Positions 51,803 to 59,822 of a stretch of DNA of 64,000 nucleotides are shown here, in pieces. The position numbers and the translations under genes were made by a program. Positions within the stretch are counted from its first letter, which is position 1, and every line of letters starts with the position of its first letter. Origin of the DNA: Mycobacterium pinniadriaticum. GTDB lineage: Bacteria; Actinomycetota; Actinomycetes; Mycobacteriales; Mycobacteriaceae. Below the pieces are notes generated by a model. The model searched no databases and was not told the origin of the DNA. It saw only the letters and a program-made list of their open reading frames with translations. The DNA lies in the NCBI RefSeq assembly GCF_026242045.1, contig NZ_JAPJDO010000022.1:1-64000 (forward strand), written 5' to 3'.

Positions 51803-51874
51803 GCGGATGACGGGATTCGAACCCGCGACCCTCACCTTGGCAAGGTGATGCGCTACCAACTGCGCTACATCCGC
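51803..51874 (-). tRNA. tRNA-Gly (anticodon GCC)
   Basis: Acceptor GCGGATG with CATCCGC, anticodon loop TTGCCAA, T loop TTCGAAT, discriminator U. Confidence 0.95.
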
Positions 51875-52044
51875 GCGCCTCGGACGAGATCGTCGCCCGC
51901 TGCGAAGGACGACAATAGTCGACGCAACCGAAGCCACACAAATCCCGATGCTGTGGCCCCGCGACGAGCGCATTCTGGCCGGATGGCTTTGCCGTGCTAG
52001 TGTTCCTGGTCGGCGAATCGCCACCTCTGATGGTGTGCGTACCG

Positions 52045-52116
52045 GGTCTCGTAGCTCAGCGGGAGAGCGTCCGCCTCACACGCGGAAGGTCACTGGTTCG
52101 ATCCCAGTCGGGACCA
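52045..52116 (+). tRNA. tRNA-Val (anticodon CAC)
   Basis: 72-nt cloverleaf: acceptor GGTCTCG with CGGGACC, anticodon loop CTCACAC, T arm with GGTTCGATCC, discriminator A. Its 3' half is duplicated at 54441-54503, marking it as an integration target. Confidence 0.95.
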
Positions 52117-52135
52117 CTTCACAAAGGCCCAGCGC
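52074..52135 (+). repeat. att-like direct repeat, left copy (tRNA-Val 3' half)
   Basis: 62 bp from the anticodon loop to 19 bp past the tRNA, matching 54441-54503 with a single inserted base. Confidence 0.8.
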
Positions 52136-52514
52136 CAAGCAAGGCGAGCTGACCCTGCACGCGCGTTCGCTAACCGCCTGTTTCATAAACGTGGGTCCGA
52201 GAGTCTCAACAATCGTCTCGAAGTCGCGGCAGCGAAGGCCTGTCGTGTGGCGACGCCCGCGATCGCGTCGGTGCCGGTACGGTAAAGCTGCACTGTTCCC
52301 GCAGGTAGAAGCTGCGATCCGAGATGCTGGTCTGCGAGTCCCGATGACGGCGCCAGGGTGGTATCCCGCCCCCCCCTCGGCGGTCCCGGCACGCGGTATT
52401 GGAACGGTGCGCAGTGGGATGGGTGGGCACACAGATTATGGGAATTAATTCTGCGGAACCAGTGCCTAGCGGTTCAAACGGCCGACCAGAGTCGACAGAT
52501 TGTCACCGTTGGCG
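52136..52514. other. Left part of putative island, no gene recognised
   Basis: No frame with good signals on either strand. No integrase is present. Confidence 0.4.
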
Positions 52515-53630
52515 TCAGTGCGTCTGCTCGCCTGTCGGATCCGGGGTGACCTCACGTTGGGCGAGGTCCCCGAGTGCGCGAAAGACCCGCTTGGACGGCT
52601 CGGCCCAGGGCATGAGTATCGGGAATACGTGGAACATCCCAGGCTCCTCCATCGCCCGGATTCGAACGCCGGCCTTCTCCAGCCGTTCGGCGTACTCGCG
52701 AATGCCGTCCCGGAACATCTCGTCGGCGCCCCAGCACACGAACGTCGGTGGGTGCCACGTCGGATCAGGTTCTTCGTAGACCGCCGACACCCGGGCATCG
52801 TCGGGTTGCACGCCGTGCAGATACGGAGTTACCGGAACACTCCACGGCAGGATGTCGTGCGCGGCATTCTCTGTCACCGAGGGATGGCTGAGGTCCAGAT
52901 CGATTTCGGGCGAGAACAACGCCAGCGCGGCCGGCATCGGGATGTCCTGGACATGCAGATGGGCGATCAGTGAGGTCGCCAATCCGCCGCCGCCCGAATC
53001 GCCGGCGACGATCAGATGATTTGCCTCAAGGCCACGGTCGAGAAGTCCGCGATAGACGTCCGCCGCATCGAGAACACCCGCGGGGAAGGGAAATTCGGGA
53101 GCCATCCGGTAGTCGGCGATGAATACCTCACATCCGGTGAGCCGTACCAGCGACGACGCGAAGGCGGAGTACATGCTGGGAGACGTGCCGATATAGCCGC
53201 CGCCGTGCAGATAGAGCACGGTCGCCTTGATCGCCCGGGGCTGCTCGTCATCCTCGAGGTAGGCATCGGAGCTGGACTTGGCTCGGCACCAGATACCGGG
53301 GACCCCGCCGACGCTGTCGGACTTGATCTCGACACCGTCGGCGAAACCGACGAAGGGTGGCATCACGACCCGGCAGAGGTCGTCGAGAATCTTCTCCATC
53401 GAGCGGAACTCCTCGATGGGCAGTCCCATCGAGTACCCCATGAAGGACCGGATCGCCTGTCGCGTGACCGACTGGCCGAGATTGCCCAGCAAACCATTGC
53501 CACCCTGCCACGGCCGCCGGAACGGAATCCTGGCCAAGCCGTTGAGCATCGACTCTGCGAGCCCGACCACAGTCAATGCCGTCACCGGCACCGATGCGGT
53601 CTCAACCTCCGGGCGGTCAGCCATCACCAT
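52515..53630 (-). CDS. Hormone-sensitive-lipase-family alpha/beta hydrolase
   Basis: 371-aa esterase/lipase. The HSL signature LYLHGGGYIG (oxyanion hole, about 140-148) and the elbow VAGDSGGGGLA (Ser212) are intact; catalytic acid is likely in CWGADEMF and His in GMFHVFP. An N-terminal helical cap of about 90 residues precedes the core. ATG 53630 or ATG 53624 may start it. It is the only complete gene between the two tRNA-Val repeats. Family members hydrolyse carboxyl esters; the natural substrate is unknown. Confidence 0.88.
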   Translation of the reverse strand: MVMADRPEVETASVPVTALTVVGLAESMLNGLARIPFRRPWQGGNGLLGNLGQSVTRQAIRSFMGYSMGLPIEEFRSMEKILDDLCRVVMPPFVGFADGVEIKSDSVGGVPGIWCRAKSSSDAYLEDDEQPRAIKATVLYLHGGGYIGTSPSMYSAFASSLVRLTGCEVFIADYRMAPEFPFPAGVLDAADVYRGLLDRGLEANHLIVAGDSGGGGLATSLIAHLHVQDIPMPAALALFSPEIDLDLSHPSVTENAAHDILPWSVPVTPYLHGVQPDDARVSAVYEEPDPTWHPPTFVCWGADEMFRDGIREYAERLEKAGVRIRAMEEPGMFHVFPILMPWAEPSKRVFRALGDLAQREVTPDPTGEQTH

Positions 53631-53836
53631 GCGACCACCCTAGCGACCGATCGGCTGGCGGGCATCGCGCAGGCGGTTCCGCGGAGGATCCGCCCGTGCG
53701 TACCGGGAACGCGGGTTCCGCCGGATGATCGGCTTATCGGCGGACTCAGGGCAAGCCCTGATCCGCGGAACAGTAGTTGGGTGTCAATGAGGCGGTCCAA
53801 ATCCTCTCCGAGAGCCGAACACCCCAGGAGAATCAG

Positions 53837-53944
53837 ATGAACGTCACCACCGCTCGCGTCGCGGCCGTAGGCGCCGGCATGGCCGGGGCACGGACGTGTC
53901 TGCCGGCCGAACCAGTTCATCATCTGAGCCATGAACTCTCTTGA
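53837..53944 (+). pseudogene. N-terminal stub of an FAD/NAD(P) oxidoreductase
   Basis: AGGAG precedes ATG 53837, and the 35-aa product starts MNVTTARVAAVGAGMAGART, a dinucleotide-binding Rossmann loop (GxGxxG). The frame then ends at TGA 53942-53944 with no domain behind it. It is a truncated oxidoreductase start, inside the putative island. Confidence 0.65.
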
Positions 53945-54440
53945 TGGACTGTTGCTCTTCGTTCCCGAGACCGAAGCCGATGTCGTCGTCGCTGCGGTCG
54001 CGGCAGCGGTCGACGAACCTGCGCCCGAGCGGGTGACCGGTGTCCGCGCTGACGGCAGCGAAGGCCGCACTGTGACGATCCCCGTCGGGGCCAGCCGCAT
54101 CGTGAGCGGGGCGGGGCGGCGCGGGGCGGGGCGGGTCGCCACGCCAGAGTGTGTCTATCTCAGCGTGGTGGATCTGGACGCGGCACTGCAGCGGGTAGTG
54201 CCCGCCGGCGGGGGAGGTTTCCTCACGCGGCGGCGGGGTTGCGTATGTGCGCGTGGGGGAGACGATGAAGCTACGGCTGCAGCAGTGGTAGCCGCCCGGA
54301 AAAGTTCACACGCGACACGCCGGACTTCACACATAGTTCCCACTCAACCCGCATCCGACCAGGTTCTGGGTGGAGCATCTCCGCAGGTGGAGCGCGATTC
54401 CTATGCTCAGCAGCGACCTAGGGAAACGCTGCGTCATGCT
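53945..54440. other. Degenerate stretch with G-rich tract
   Basis: A frame starting ATG 53931 (MNSLDGLLLFVPETEADVVV) stays open to the end of the next gene but loses coding character after about 60 codons. The tract at 54106-54137 consists of GGGGC-like runs and could form a G-quadruplex. No intact gene is supported. Confidence 0.45.
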
Positions 54441-54503
54441 CCTCACACGCGGAAGGTCACTTGGTTCGATCCCAGTCGGGACCACTTCACAAAGGCCCAG
54501 CGC
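54441..54503 (+). repeat. att-like direct repeat, right copy
   Basis: Repeats the 3' half of tRNA-Val(CAC) and its 19-bp flank with one extra T. With the left copy it bounds about 2.37 kb. Confidence 0.8.
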
Positions 54504-54553
54504 AGAGCGCATTCCTCCGGCCACTTGGCTTCAGAAGGGGCCAAGGATGAGGC

Positions 54554-54973
54554 TCAGTCCAGGTCGGCGAGCGCCCGGCGGGCGGCCTCCAGTTCGGCTT
54601 CGAGCGCAGCGACCCTGGCGGCCTGCTCCGAGCGCGCCGCTTCAATGACCTCGTCGATGGGGGTGGCGAGGTCCTCATGCAGTTCCTTGGCGGCCCGTGA
54701 GACGGCGGCCGCCGCGATCGCAAGGTCGCGAGCCACATATGTGCTGCCGCGCTTGAGATCCGCGCGCCATTCACCGTCGGCGGTACCGGTGACCGTGAGG
54801 GTCAGCTCGAGCGTCTTGGTCTTCTTGGCGGTCTTCTTGGCCGGCGCCTTCGCAGGCCCGGCGGAATCGGACGACGCAGGCGCCAAGGACTCGGGGCTCG
54901 TCGGTCCGATCGGACGAAGAAACACCTCCGGCGTTTCGGCTTCGGCGGACGGCGCGTGGGTGTCTACAGTCAT
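54554..54973 (-). CDS. Lys/Ala-rich coiled-coil protein (DUF6319-like)
   Basis: 139-aa cytoplasmic protein. A linker rich in Ala, Pro and Lys (APAKKTAKKTKT) precedes a small beta-rich part (LELTLTVTGTADGEWRADL), then a helical, probably coiled-coil end (ARSEQAARVAALEAELEAAR). It recalls mycobacterial DUF6319 proteins, but this is from memory of the pattern. ATG 54973 has GAGGAG about 12 bases upstream. A nucleic-acid-binding role is possible given the basic linker. Confidence 0.65.
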   Translation of the reverse strand: MTVDTHAPSAEAETPEVFLRPIGPTSPESLAPASSDSAGPAKAPAKKTAKKTKTLELTLTVTGTADGEWRADLKRGSTYVARDLAIAAAAVSRAAKELHEDLATPIDEVIEAARSEQAARVAALEAELEAARRALADLD

Positions 54974-55158
54974 GGTCACGTCGATCTCCTCGTGGACGGC
55001 GGCTGGCAACGACATCCAGTAGAACATACGTTCGATGGCTGGCCAAGTCGGGGCCAGTGGGCGTGTCGAGACCCGGAACCCCTGGCGTCAGGCTGAAATG
55101 CGCGGTTTATCAACGCGTTTCACCAATTATCGCCGGTGTTCGCAAGGTGACAGGCGCG

Positions 55159-55443
55159 TCAGCCGTGCGGAGCCTCGGAAATCTTGGTGTCTTCCTTGCC
55201 CAGCGTTTGGCAATAGAGCGTGACCGAGGTCTTTGTGGCAGTGATTTCCAGATTCGTGGGATCCTGCCCGCTGTTGTCCTTGAGCATCTTGCTGACTTCG
55301 TCGTTCTGCTTCTTCTCGTCTTGGGTGAGGAAGTCCTTGCACTTGGTGTCGCCGCCGGTGTTGAGGACCTCCGAGGCCGAGCAACCGCTCAGAACGGCAG
55401 CCGCCGCCGATGCTGCAAGGGCAAAGTGCACGATTCGCTTCAC
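55159..55443 (-). CDS. Small lipoprotein, HdeA-like
   Basis: 94-aa lipoprotein. GTG 55443 with AGAGAGG upstream gives a signal (IVHFALAASAAAAVLSGC) with lipobox LSGC at about residue 19. The mature part has two further cysteines (TKCKDFL, TLYCQTLG), as in periplasmic HdeA-type acid-stress chaperones. Many Lys/Asp/Glu residues make it very polar. The longer in-frame start at 55485 is rejected because it would displace the signal. Confidence 0.75.
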   Translation of the reverse strand: MKRIVHFALAASAAAAVLSGCSASEVLNTGGDTKCKDFLTQDEKKQNDEVSKMLKDNSGQDPTNLEITATKTSVTLYCQTLGKEDTKISEAPHG

Positions 55444-55566
55444 TGGGAACCTCTCTCGGTTGGGAACGGCACGCAGATGATTCACAGAATCGGCAAATTC
55501 GAAACGTGGCCGTGGATTGTCTACCCACCGAGGGGCACTTGTCGAGACTTGATGCAGTGCAGCTTG

Positions 55567-56937
55567 TTACGCCGTGTGGCCCGTCATGCTGGCATCGGCA
55601 GTCCGAGGTGTCTTGACTCGTGACACGGTGATCCGCGCACCGCGATTCGGCGTCAGGATCACGTGCTTGACCCTCGGTCGCTCACCGTGGGCCGTGGTCG
55701 TGGCCAGCTCGACCCGGCGCAGCACCTCGCGCAACACCACCCGCATCTCGGCCATCGCGAACGTCGCCCCCAAACACCGGCGCGCTCCGCCGCCGAAGGG
55801 TAGCCACGTCGTCGGACTCAACGTCGCGCCGACCATCCGATCGGGGTCGAAGCGCTGGGCATCGGGGTAGATCCGGTCATCGGAATGAACCAATCCCACC
55901 CCGGGCGCCACCATCACACCCGCGGGCAGGTGGTAGCCGGCGATCTCCACCGGTTGGGTCAGGATCCGGCCGACGTCGAAGACCACCGGCCGGTTGCGCA
56001 GCGTCTCCTTGGCCACCGCGTCGAGGTACTCGTCGCCGTCGGGGTCGCCGGCCGCGCTGGCTTCCGCGGCCCGCACCGCCTTGGCCAGCACCGCGGGATG
56101 GCGGGTCAGCCGTTCCAGCGCCCAGGACAGGCCGGTGGCGGTGGTGTCGTGCCCGGCGACCAGCAGCGTCATCAACTGATCGCGCAGTTCGGAGTCGGTC
56201 ATTGTGCGGCCGTCCTGATCGGCGGCGCGGACCAGCATGGCCAGGGCGTCGGTGCGCGACGCCAGGTCCGGATCGGCGCGGCGATCGGCGATCTCGGCAT
56301 ACAGCAGGCGGTCCGCCTCGTCGATGCGGCGCCGCACCCCGCGCCACAGCCGCCGCCGCTGCAGGGTGGGTGAGGCGATCCCCACCAGCTCGATGGCGGT
56401 CAGATTCAACAGCCGCGGCAGGACCTCGCGCAGCGCGGCCAGCCGCGCCGGATCGCTGGCGCCGATGACCAGCCGCATGATCACCTCCAGGGTGATCTCA
56501 GACATCTTCGGTGCCACCGGAAACGGCTTGCCCACCGGCCAGGTCGCGATATTGGCCGCGGCGATCTCGGCCATTACCTCGGTCTGGCGGGCAACCGCGT
56601 CGCGATGAAACGGCTCCAACATCAACCGTCGCCGATCCCGGTGCACTTCGTCGTCGACGACCAGCACCGACGCCGGCCCCAGCAGGCCGGACAGCATGGA
56701 ATTCGCTTCGCCGGCATGGAAGACCGCGGGATCGCCGGCGAACACCTGTTTGATATCGGCGGGATCGTCGAAATACACCACGGTGCCCATCCCGGAGATC
56801 CGCACCGTGAAGGTATGCCCGTAGCGGCGCCGGCAGGCGGAGAGGAACCGCGGCCAGAACCGCAGCATCAGGGCCGCCTGTATGGCCGGTGGCAGAGGGG
56901 GCCCCGGCGGCAGCGTTGACGACGGTGTATTAGACAT
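55567..56937 (-). CDS. Cytochrome P450
   Basis: 456-aa P450, complete. I-helix oxygen motif LVAGHDTTATG (about 259-269), K-helix ExxR in KETLRNRP (about 310-317), and haem loop LPFGGGARRCLGA with Cys388. The proline-rich start (LPPGPPLPP) and overall features fit the CYP138-type mycobacterial group. A TATACT -10 six bases before ATG 56937 supports this start and a leaderless mRNA. No ferredoxin or reductase gene is adjacent. Substrate unknown. Confidence 0.92.
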   Translation of the reverse strand: MSNTPSSTLPPGPPLPPAIQAALMLRFWPRFLSACRRRYGHTFTVRISGMGTVVYFDDPADIKQVFAGDPAVFHAGEANSMLSGLLGPASVLVVDDEVHRDRRRLMLEPFHRDAVARQTEVMAEIAAANIATWPVGKPFPVAPKMSEITLEVIMRLVIGASDPARLAALREVLPRLLNLTAIELVGIASPTLQRRRLWRGVRRRIDEADRLLYAEIADRRADPDLASRTDALAMLVRAADQDGRTMTDSELRDQLMTLLVAGHDTTATGLSWALERLTRHPAVLAKAVRAAEASAAGDPDGDEYLDAVAKETLRNRPVVFDVGRILTQPVEIAGYHLPAGVMVAPGVGLVHSDDRIYPDAQRFDPDRMVGATLSPTTWLPFGGGARRCLGATFAMAEMRVVLREVLRRVELATTTAHGERPRVKHVILTPNRGARITVSRVKTPRTADASMTGHTA

Positions 56938-56942
56938 GAGTC

Positions 56943-56949
56943 CAGTATA
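56943..56949 (-). promoter_or_regulatory. -10 element of the P450 gene
   Basis: TATACT on the minus strand, about six bases before ATG 56937. Confidence 0.5.
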
Positions 56950-57181
56950 GAAACGTCGTGCGACGACGAACCGAGATCGACGAAATGGTGCGATCAACTC
57001 GCACTCACGTGCCCGTTCGTCGGTTTGGGCGCGCTGCGGGTGAGCCGAGTGCGTTAGCCTTGAATAGTTGGCACGGAGATTTTTCCGACGTCAACTCGCG
57101 CCGCAAGCAGACCGGCGCACAACTGCTACTAAGTTCATGCCAGGTTCAGACGGCAGCCTCGCAGACATGACGTAACCGCGA

Positions 57182-57199
57182 GCGCGCCGTCAGGCGCGC
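57182..57199 (+). promoter_or_regulatory. GC-rich hairpin before the STAS gene
   Basis: GCGCGCC-GTCA-GGCGCGC, 7-bp stem and 4-nt loop, ends about 17 bases before the TTG start. It could be an attenuator or a stabilising 5' structure. Confidence 0.4.
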
Positions 57200-57215
57200 G
57201 CTAGTGAGGTGAATC

Positions 57216-57605
57216 TTGGACGAGCAAACCATTGCCACTACGGGCACGACTACCGCTGCCAATACCGGCTGCGTGATCAACGAGGAGTGGTTCGGGCGCA
57301 CGGCCGTCATCTCGGCTTCCGGTGTGGTGGACATGCTGACGTCACCGCAACTGGAGACCAGTATCGCTACCGCGCTGAAGAACAATCCGACGGCGATCAT
57401 CGTCGATCTGACCGACGTCGACTTCCTCGCCTCGGCGGGGATGGGTGTTCTGGTCGCGGCCCGTGACAAGGCCTCTGCGGAGATCGGTTTCGGCGTCGTG
57501 GCCAGTGGGCCCGCGACAAGCCGGCCGCTGAAACTGGTCGGGTTGGCCGATATCGTCGGCCTCTACGACACATTGGAAGAGGCACGCGCCGCATTGGGTG
57601 AGTAA
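57216..57605 (+). CDS. STAS-domain anti-anti-sigma factor
   Basis: 129-aa protein with one STAS domain (about 25-125). The phospho-acceptor is probably Ser73 in VDFLASAGMGVLVAA, a near-canonical RsbV site. The N-terminal 20 residues are Thr-rich. TTG 57216 is accepted because GAGGT lies five bases before it. The anti-sigma-kinase-like gene follows 30 bp downstream, making a classic antagonist/kinase pair, but no sigma factor gene is adjacent. Confidence 0.85.
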   Translation: MDEQTIATTGTTTAANTGCVINEEWFGRTAVISASGVVDMLTSPQLETSIATALKNNPTAIIVDLTDVDFLASAGMGVLVAARDKASAEIGFGVVASGPATSRPLKLVGLADIVGLYDTLEEARAALGE

Positions 57606-57635
57606 TGCTCGGAAGTTGGGTATAAGAGATTTGCC

Positions 57636-58106
57636 ATGACGACACCGAGTTACCCAAGTCCCACAGCCGACGGTGACCGCTTCGTTCGCAACGATGTCGT
57701 CGCTGACGCGCACAACGCAGCCAGGGTTCGTGACGAGTTCGCGACCTGGCTGCGGGGGCGCGGGGATCTCGACAGGGTTCGGTTCAGCGATGTCGTCCTC
57801 GCGGTCAATGAGGCGTTGGCCAATACTGCCGAATTCGCCTACCTGCAGAGCGGCCGTGTCGGCACCATCGACGTCGAGGCGGTCCGCGCCGATTCCACCC
57901 TCACCATCACCATCGCCGACCAGGGGTGCTGGCGCGAAGCGACGCCGGCCACCCAGAGCCGGGCGCGTGGTCGCGGCATCCCGCTGATGCGCGCCCTCGC
58001 CGACGATGTCAGCATCGATACCTCCCCGCTGGGCACGACGGTCTGCCTGCGCTTTGAACAGCTGCACGCCATCCAGAACGACGACGCCGATACCAGGGTC
58101 GGGTAG
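57636..58106 (+). CDS. RsbW-like anti-sigma factor kinase
   Basis: 156-aa protein of the HATPase_c_2 (RsbW/SpoIIAB) family. The N-box is VVLAVNEALANTAEFAY, the second box TITIADQGCWRE, and the glycine-rich lid RGRGIPLMRALADDVSI. It would bind and phosphorylate the STAS partner or hold a sigma factor. A TATAAG hexamer at 57621-57626 could drive it independently. It converges on the DUF35 gene with a 1-bp gap. Confidence 0.85.
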   Translation: MTTPSYPSPTADGDRFVRNDVVADAHNAARVRDEFATWLRGRGDLDRVRFSDVVLAVNEALANTAEFAYLQSGRVGTIDVEAVRADSTLTITIADQGCWREATPATQSRARGRGIPLMRALADDVSIDTSPLGTTVCLRFEQLHAIQNDDADTRVG

Positions 58107-58107
58107 G

Positions 58108-58518
58108 TCAGGCCGGCTCGTAGCGCAGCATCGTCACGCCGGACTCGGGATAGTCGACGAAAACCGGCCGCAGCCGCATGCCGACCGCGAGGTCGGTCGG
58201 CTCGGCATTGACGATCTCGGTGGAGAACCGCGGCCCTTCGTCCCACTGCACGATGGCCAGTAGCTGCGGGGTGTCCCCGGCGAAATGCGGTGCCACCGGC
58301 CGGTAGGCCACTGTATAGGTATAAAGAGAGGCTGCCCCGGAGATCTCGCGCCATTGAAGGTCGTCGGCCAGCGTGCCCGGGGCCAGCACCCGCGGATAGA
58401 ACACATAGCACTGCGCCGACGGCGAGTACTGGATGCGGATTCGGTGTTCGGCCAGCGCATCCCAGAACGGCTGGGTGGTCGGCGTGGGGATCGGCATCGG
58501 CTTGGCGAAATCGCTCAT
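58108..58518 (-). CDS. DUF35 OB-fold acyl-CoA-associated protein
   Basis: 136-aa DUF35 protein. The N-terminal helix (TQPFWDALAEHRIRIQYSPS) and rubredoxin-like segment QCYVFYPRVLAPGTL are visible, but the Cys pairs of the zinc ribbon are mostly lost. The OB fold follows (GAASLYTYTVAYRPVAP ... LLAIVQWDEG ... VGMRLRPVFVDY). ATG 58518 is two bases after the thiolase stop. DUF35 proteins partner with thiolase-like enzymes, for example ChsH2 with Ltp2 in steroid side-chain cleavage, so the pair probably acts as one complex. Confidence 0.85.
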   Translation of the reverse strand: MSDFAKPMPIPTPTTQPFWDALAEHRIRIQYSPSAQCYVFYPRVLAPGTLADDLQWREISGAASLYTYTVAYRPVAPHFAGDTPQLLAIVQWDEGPRFSTEIVNAEPTDLAVGMRLRPVFVDYPESGVTMLRYEPA

Positions 58519-58520
58519 GA

Positions 58521-59726
58521 CTAGTCGCCTTCCAGGATGAGGGTGGTCTGTTCGCTCAAGATGCCGCCGTTGCCGGAGACGAATGCGCGGTTGCAGTCGG
58601 CCACCTGGGTGGCGCCGGAGCGGCCCATGATCTGGCGGGTGGCGTCGCAGACGTGGTGCATACCGCCGGCCGTTCCGGCCTGCCCGTAACCCAGCTGCCC
58701 ACCGGCGGTGTTCATCGGGAAGTCGCCGCGGAACGTGAGATCGTGCTCGGCGACGAACTGCAACCCCTTGCCCTTCTGGCAGAAGCCGGCATCTTCGAGG
58801 CTGAGCAACACGGTGATGGTGTAGCAGTCGTAGATCGACACCATGTCCATGTCGGCCGGGGTGAGGCCGGACATCGAGAACGCCGACGCGGCCGCCTTGA
58901 TCATCGGTGTCTGCAGCAGCTCGTGAGCGTAGGTGGGCGTCTTGTAGGGCACCCGCTCGCCGAACCCTTTGATCCACACCGGCCGGTTGGCGCTACGGCG
59001 GGCCAGTTCGGCATTCGTCACCACCACCGCCGCGCCACCCATCACCGGCATCACGATCTCCAGCATGTGCAGCGGCGCGGCGATGACGGGGCTGTTGACC
59101 ACGTCGTCCACCGTGATCGGCACGTCGTGGAAGATCGCCCCCGGTGTGTGATTGGCGTTGATCCGTTGGTCGACGCTGATCTTGGCCATCGCGCGTTCGT
59201 CGTAGCCGTAGGTGGCGCCATACAGGGTGGCCACCTGTCCGTACGGGCCGTTCTGGCCGAGATTGCCGTAGGGGATTTCGAATTCGGCCTGCGGTGAGCC
59301 GTACCGGTTGCTCGATGCCCCGAAGTACATCATCTCGCTGACGTCCAGCGGTTTCTGCGCGCTGACCGGTGTCATCGGCGTCGCGGGGATCACGCAGAGC
59401 ACCGCATTGCACAGGCCCAGCTCGATGGCGGCGGCCGCACGCCACACCATGGCCGCCGCGCTGGCGCCACCGAGGTCGACCATTTCGGCGAAACTGGCTT
59501 TGATGCCCAGGTATTCGACGACGGTCGACGGCACGAAGATTTGCGACTCCTGAAGGTGGGTGGTGCAGATGCCGTCGACGTCGGCGGCCGACAGACCCGC
59601 GTCGGCCAGCGCGGCCGCCGCTAGTCGGGCCCACTGTTCGAGGGTGAACTCCAGTGGTCCGGTCGGTCGCTTGCTGGAGGGGAGTTCGGTATAGCCGACG
59701 ATCGCGGCCTCTCCGCGAAGACCCAT
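58521..59726 (-). CDS. Thiolase-like (SCP-x/Ltp2-type) enzyme lacking nucleophile Cys
   Basis: 401-aa thiolase-fold protein. The loop that normally holds the acylated Cys reads MVDLGGASAAAMVWRAA, with no Cys. The C-terminal half keeps SIYDCYTITVLLSLED, the NTAGGQLGYGQAGTAGGMHH segment and CNRAFVSGNGG. This pattern fits Ltp2-like retro-aldolases rather than true thiolases. ATG 59726 is chosen because upstream codons are not conserved and lie in the operator region. The DUF35 gene follows in the same operon. Confidence 0.85.
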   Translation of the reverse strand: MGLRGEAAIVGYTELPSSKRPTGPLEFTLEQWARLAAAALADAGLSAADVDGICTTHLQESQIFVPSTVVEYLGIKASFAEMVDLGGASAAAMVWRAAAAIELGLCNAVLCVIPATPMTPVSAQKPLDVSEMMYFGASSNRYGSPQAEFEIPYGNLGQNGPYGQVATLYGATYGYDERAMAKISVDQRINANHTPGAIFHDVPITVDDVVNSPVIAAPLHMLEIVMPVMGGAAVVVTNAELARRSANRPVWIKGFGERVPYKTPTYAHELLQTPMIKAAASAFSMSGLTPADMDMVSIYDCYTITVLLSLEDAGFCQKGKGLQFVAEHDLTFRGDFPMNTAGGQLGYGQAGTAGGMHHVCDATRQIMGRSGATQVADCNRAFVSGNGGILSEQTTLILEGD

Positions 59727-59759
59727 GCCGCCGCCCTTCGTCTCGTCATTGCCGAATAA

Positions 59760-59792
59760 CATTAAGCATGTAATCATATTGACCGTTTAATG
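59760..59792. promoter_or_regulatory. AT-rich divergent promoter with inverted CATTAA/TTAATG
   Basis: CATTAA (59760-59765) and TTAATG (59787-59792) are inverted around 21 bases in a strikingly AT-rich gap between the thiolase and SDR genes. TTGACC (59779-59784) may be a -35. The TetR gene of the cluster is the likely controller. Confidence 0.5.
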
Positions 59793-59822
59793 AAAATCGG
59801 CGAACCGGAGAGGTAGCTCACA

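Noticed and set aside
52076..52432. 118-codon minus-strand frame over tRNA-Val
   Set aside because: Reads through the tRNA gene; the VPTGIEPVT-like peptide is a well-known tRNA shadow.
53931..55022. 363-codon frame on the plus strand
   Set aside because: It runs through the G-rich tract, the right att repeat and antisense to the coiled-coil protein gene; only the first 60 codons look coding at all.
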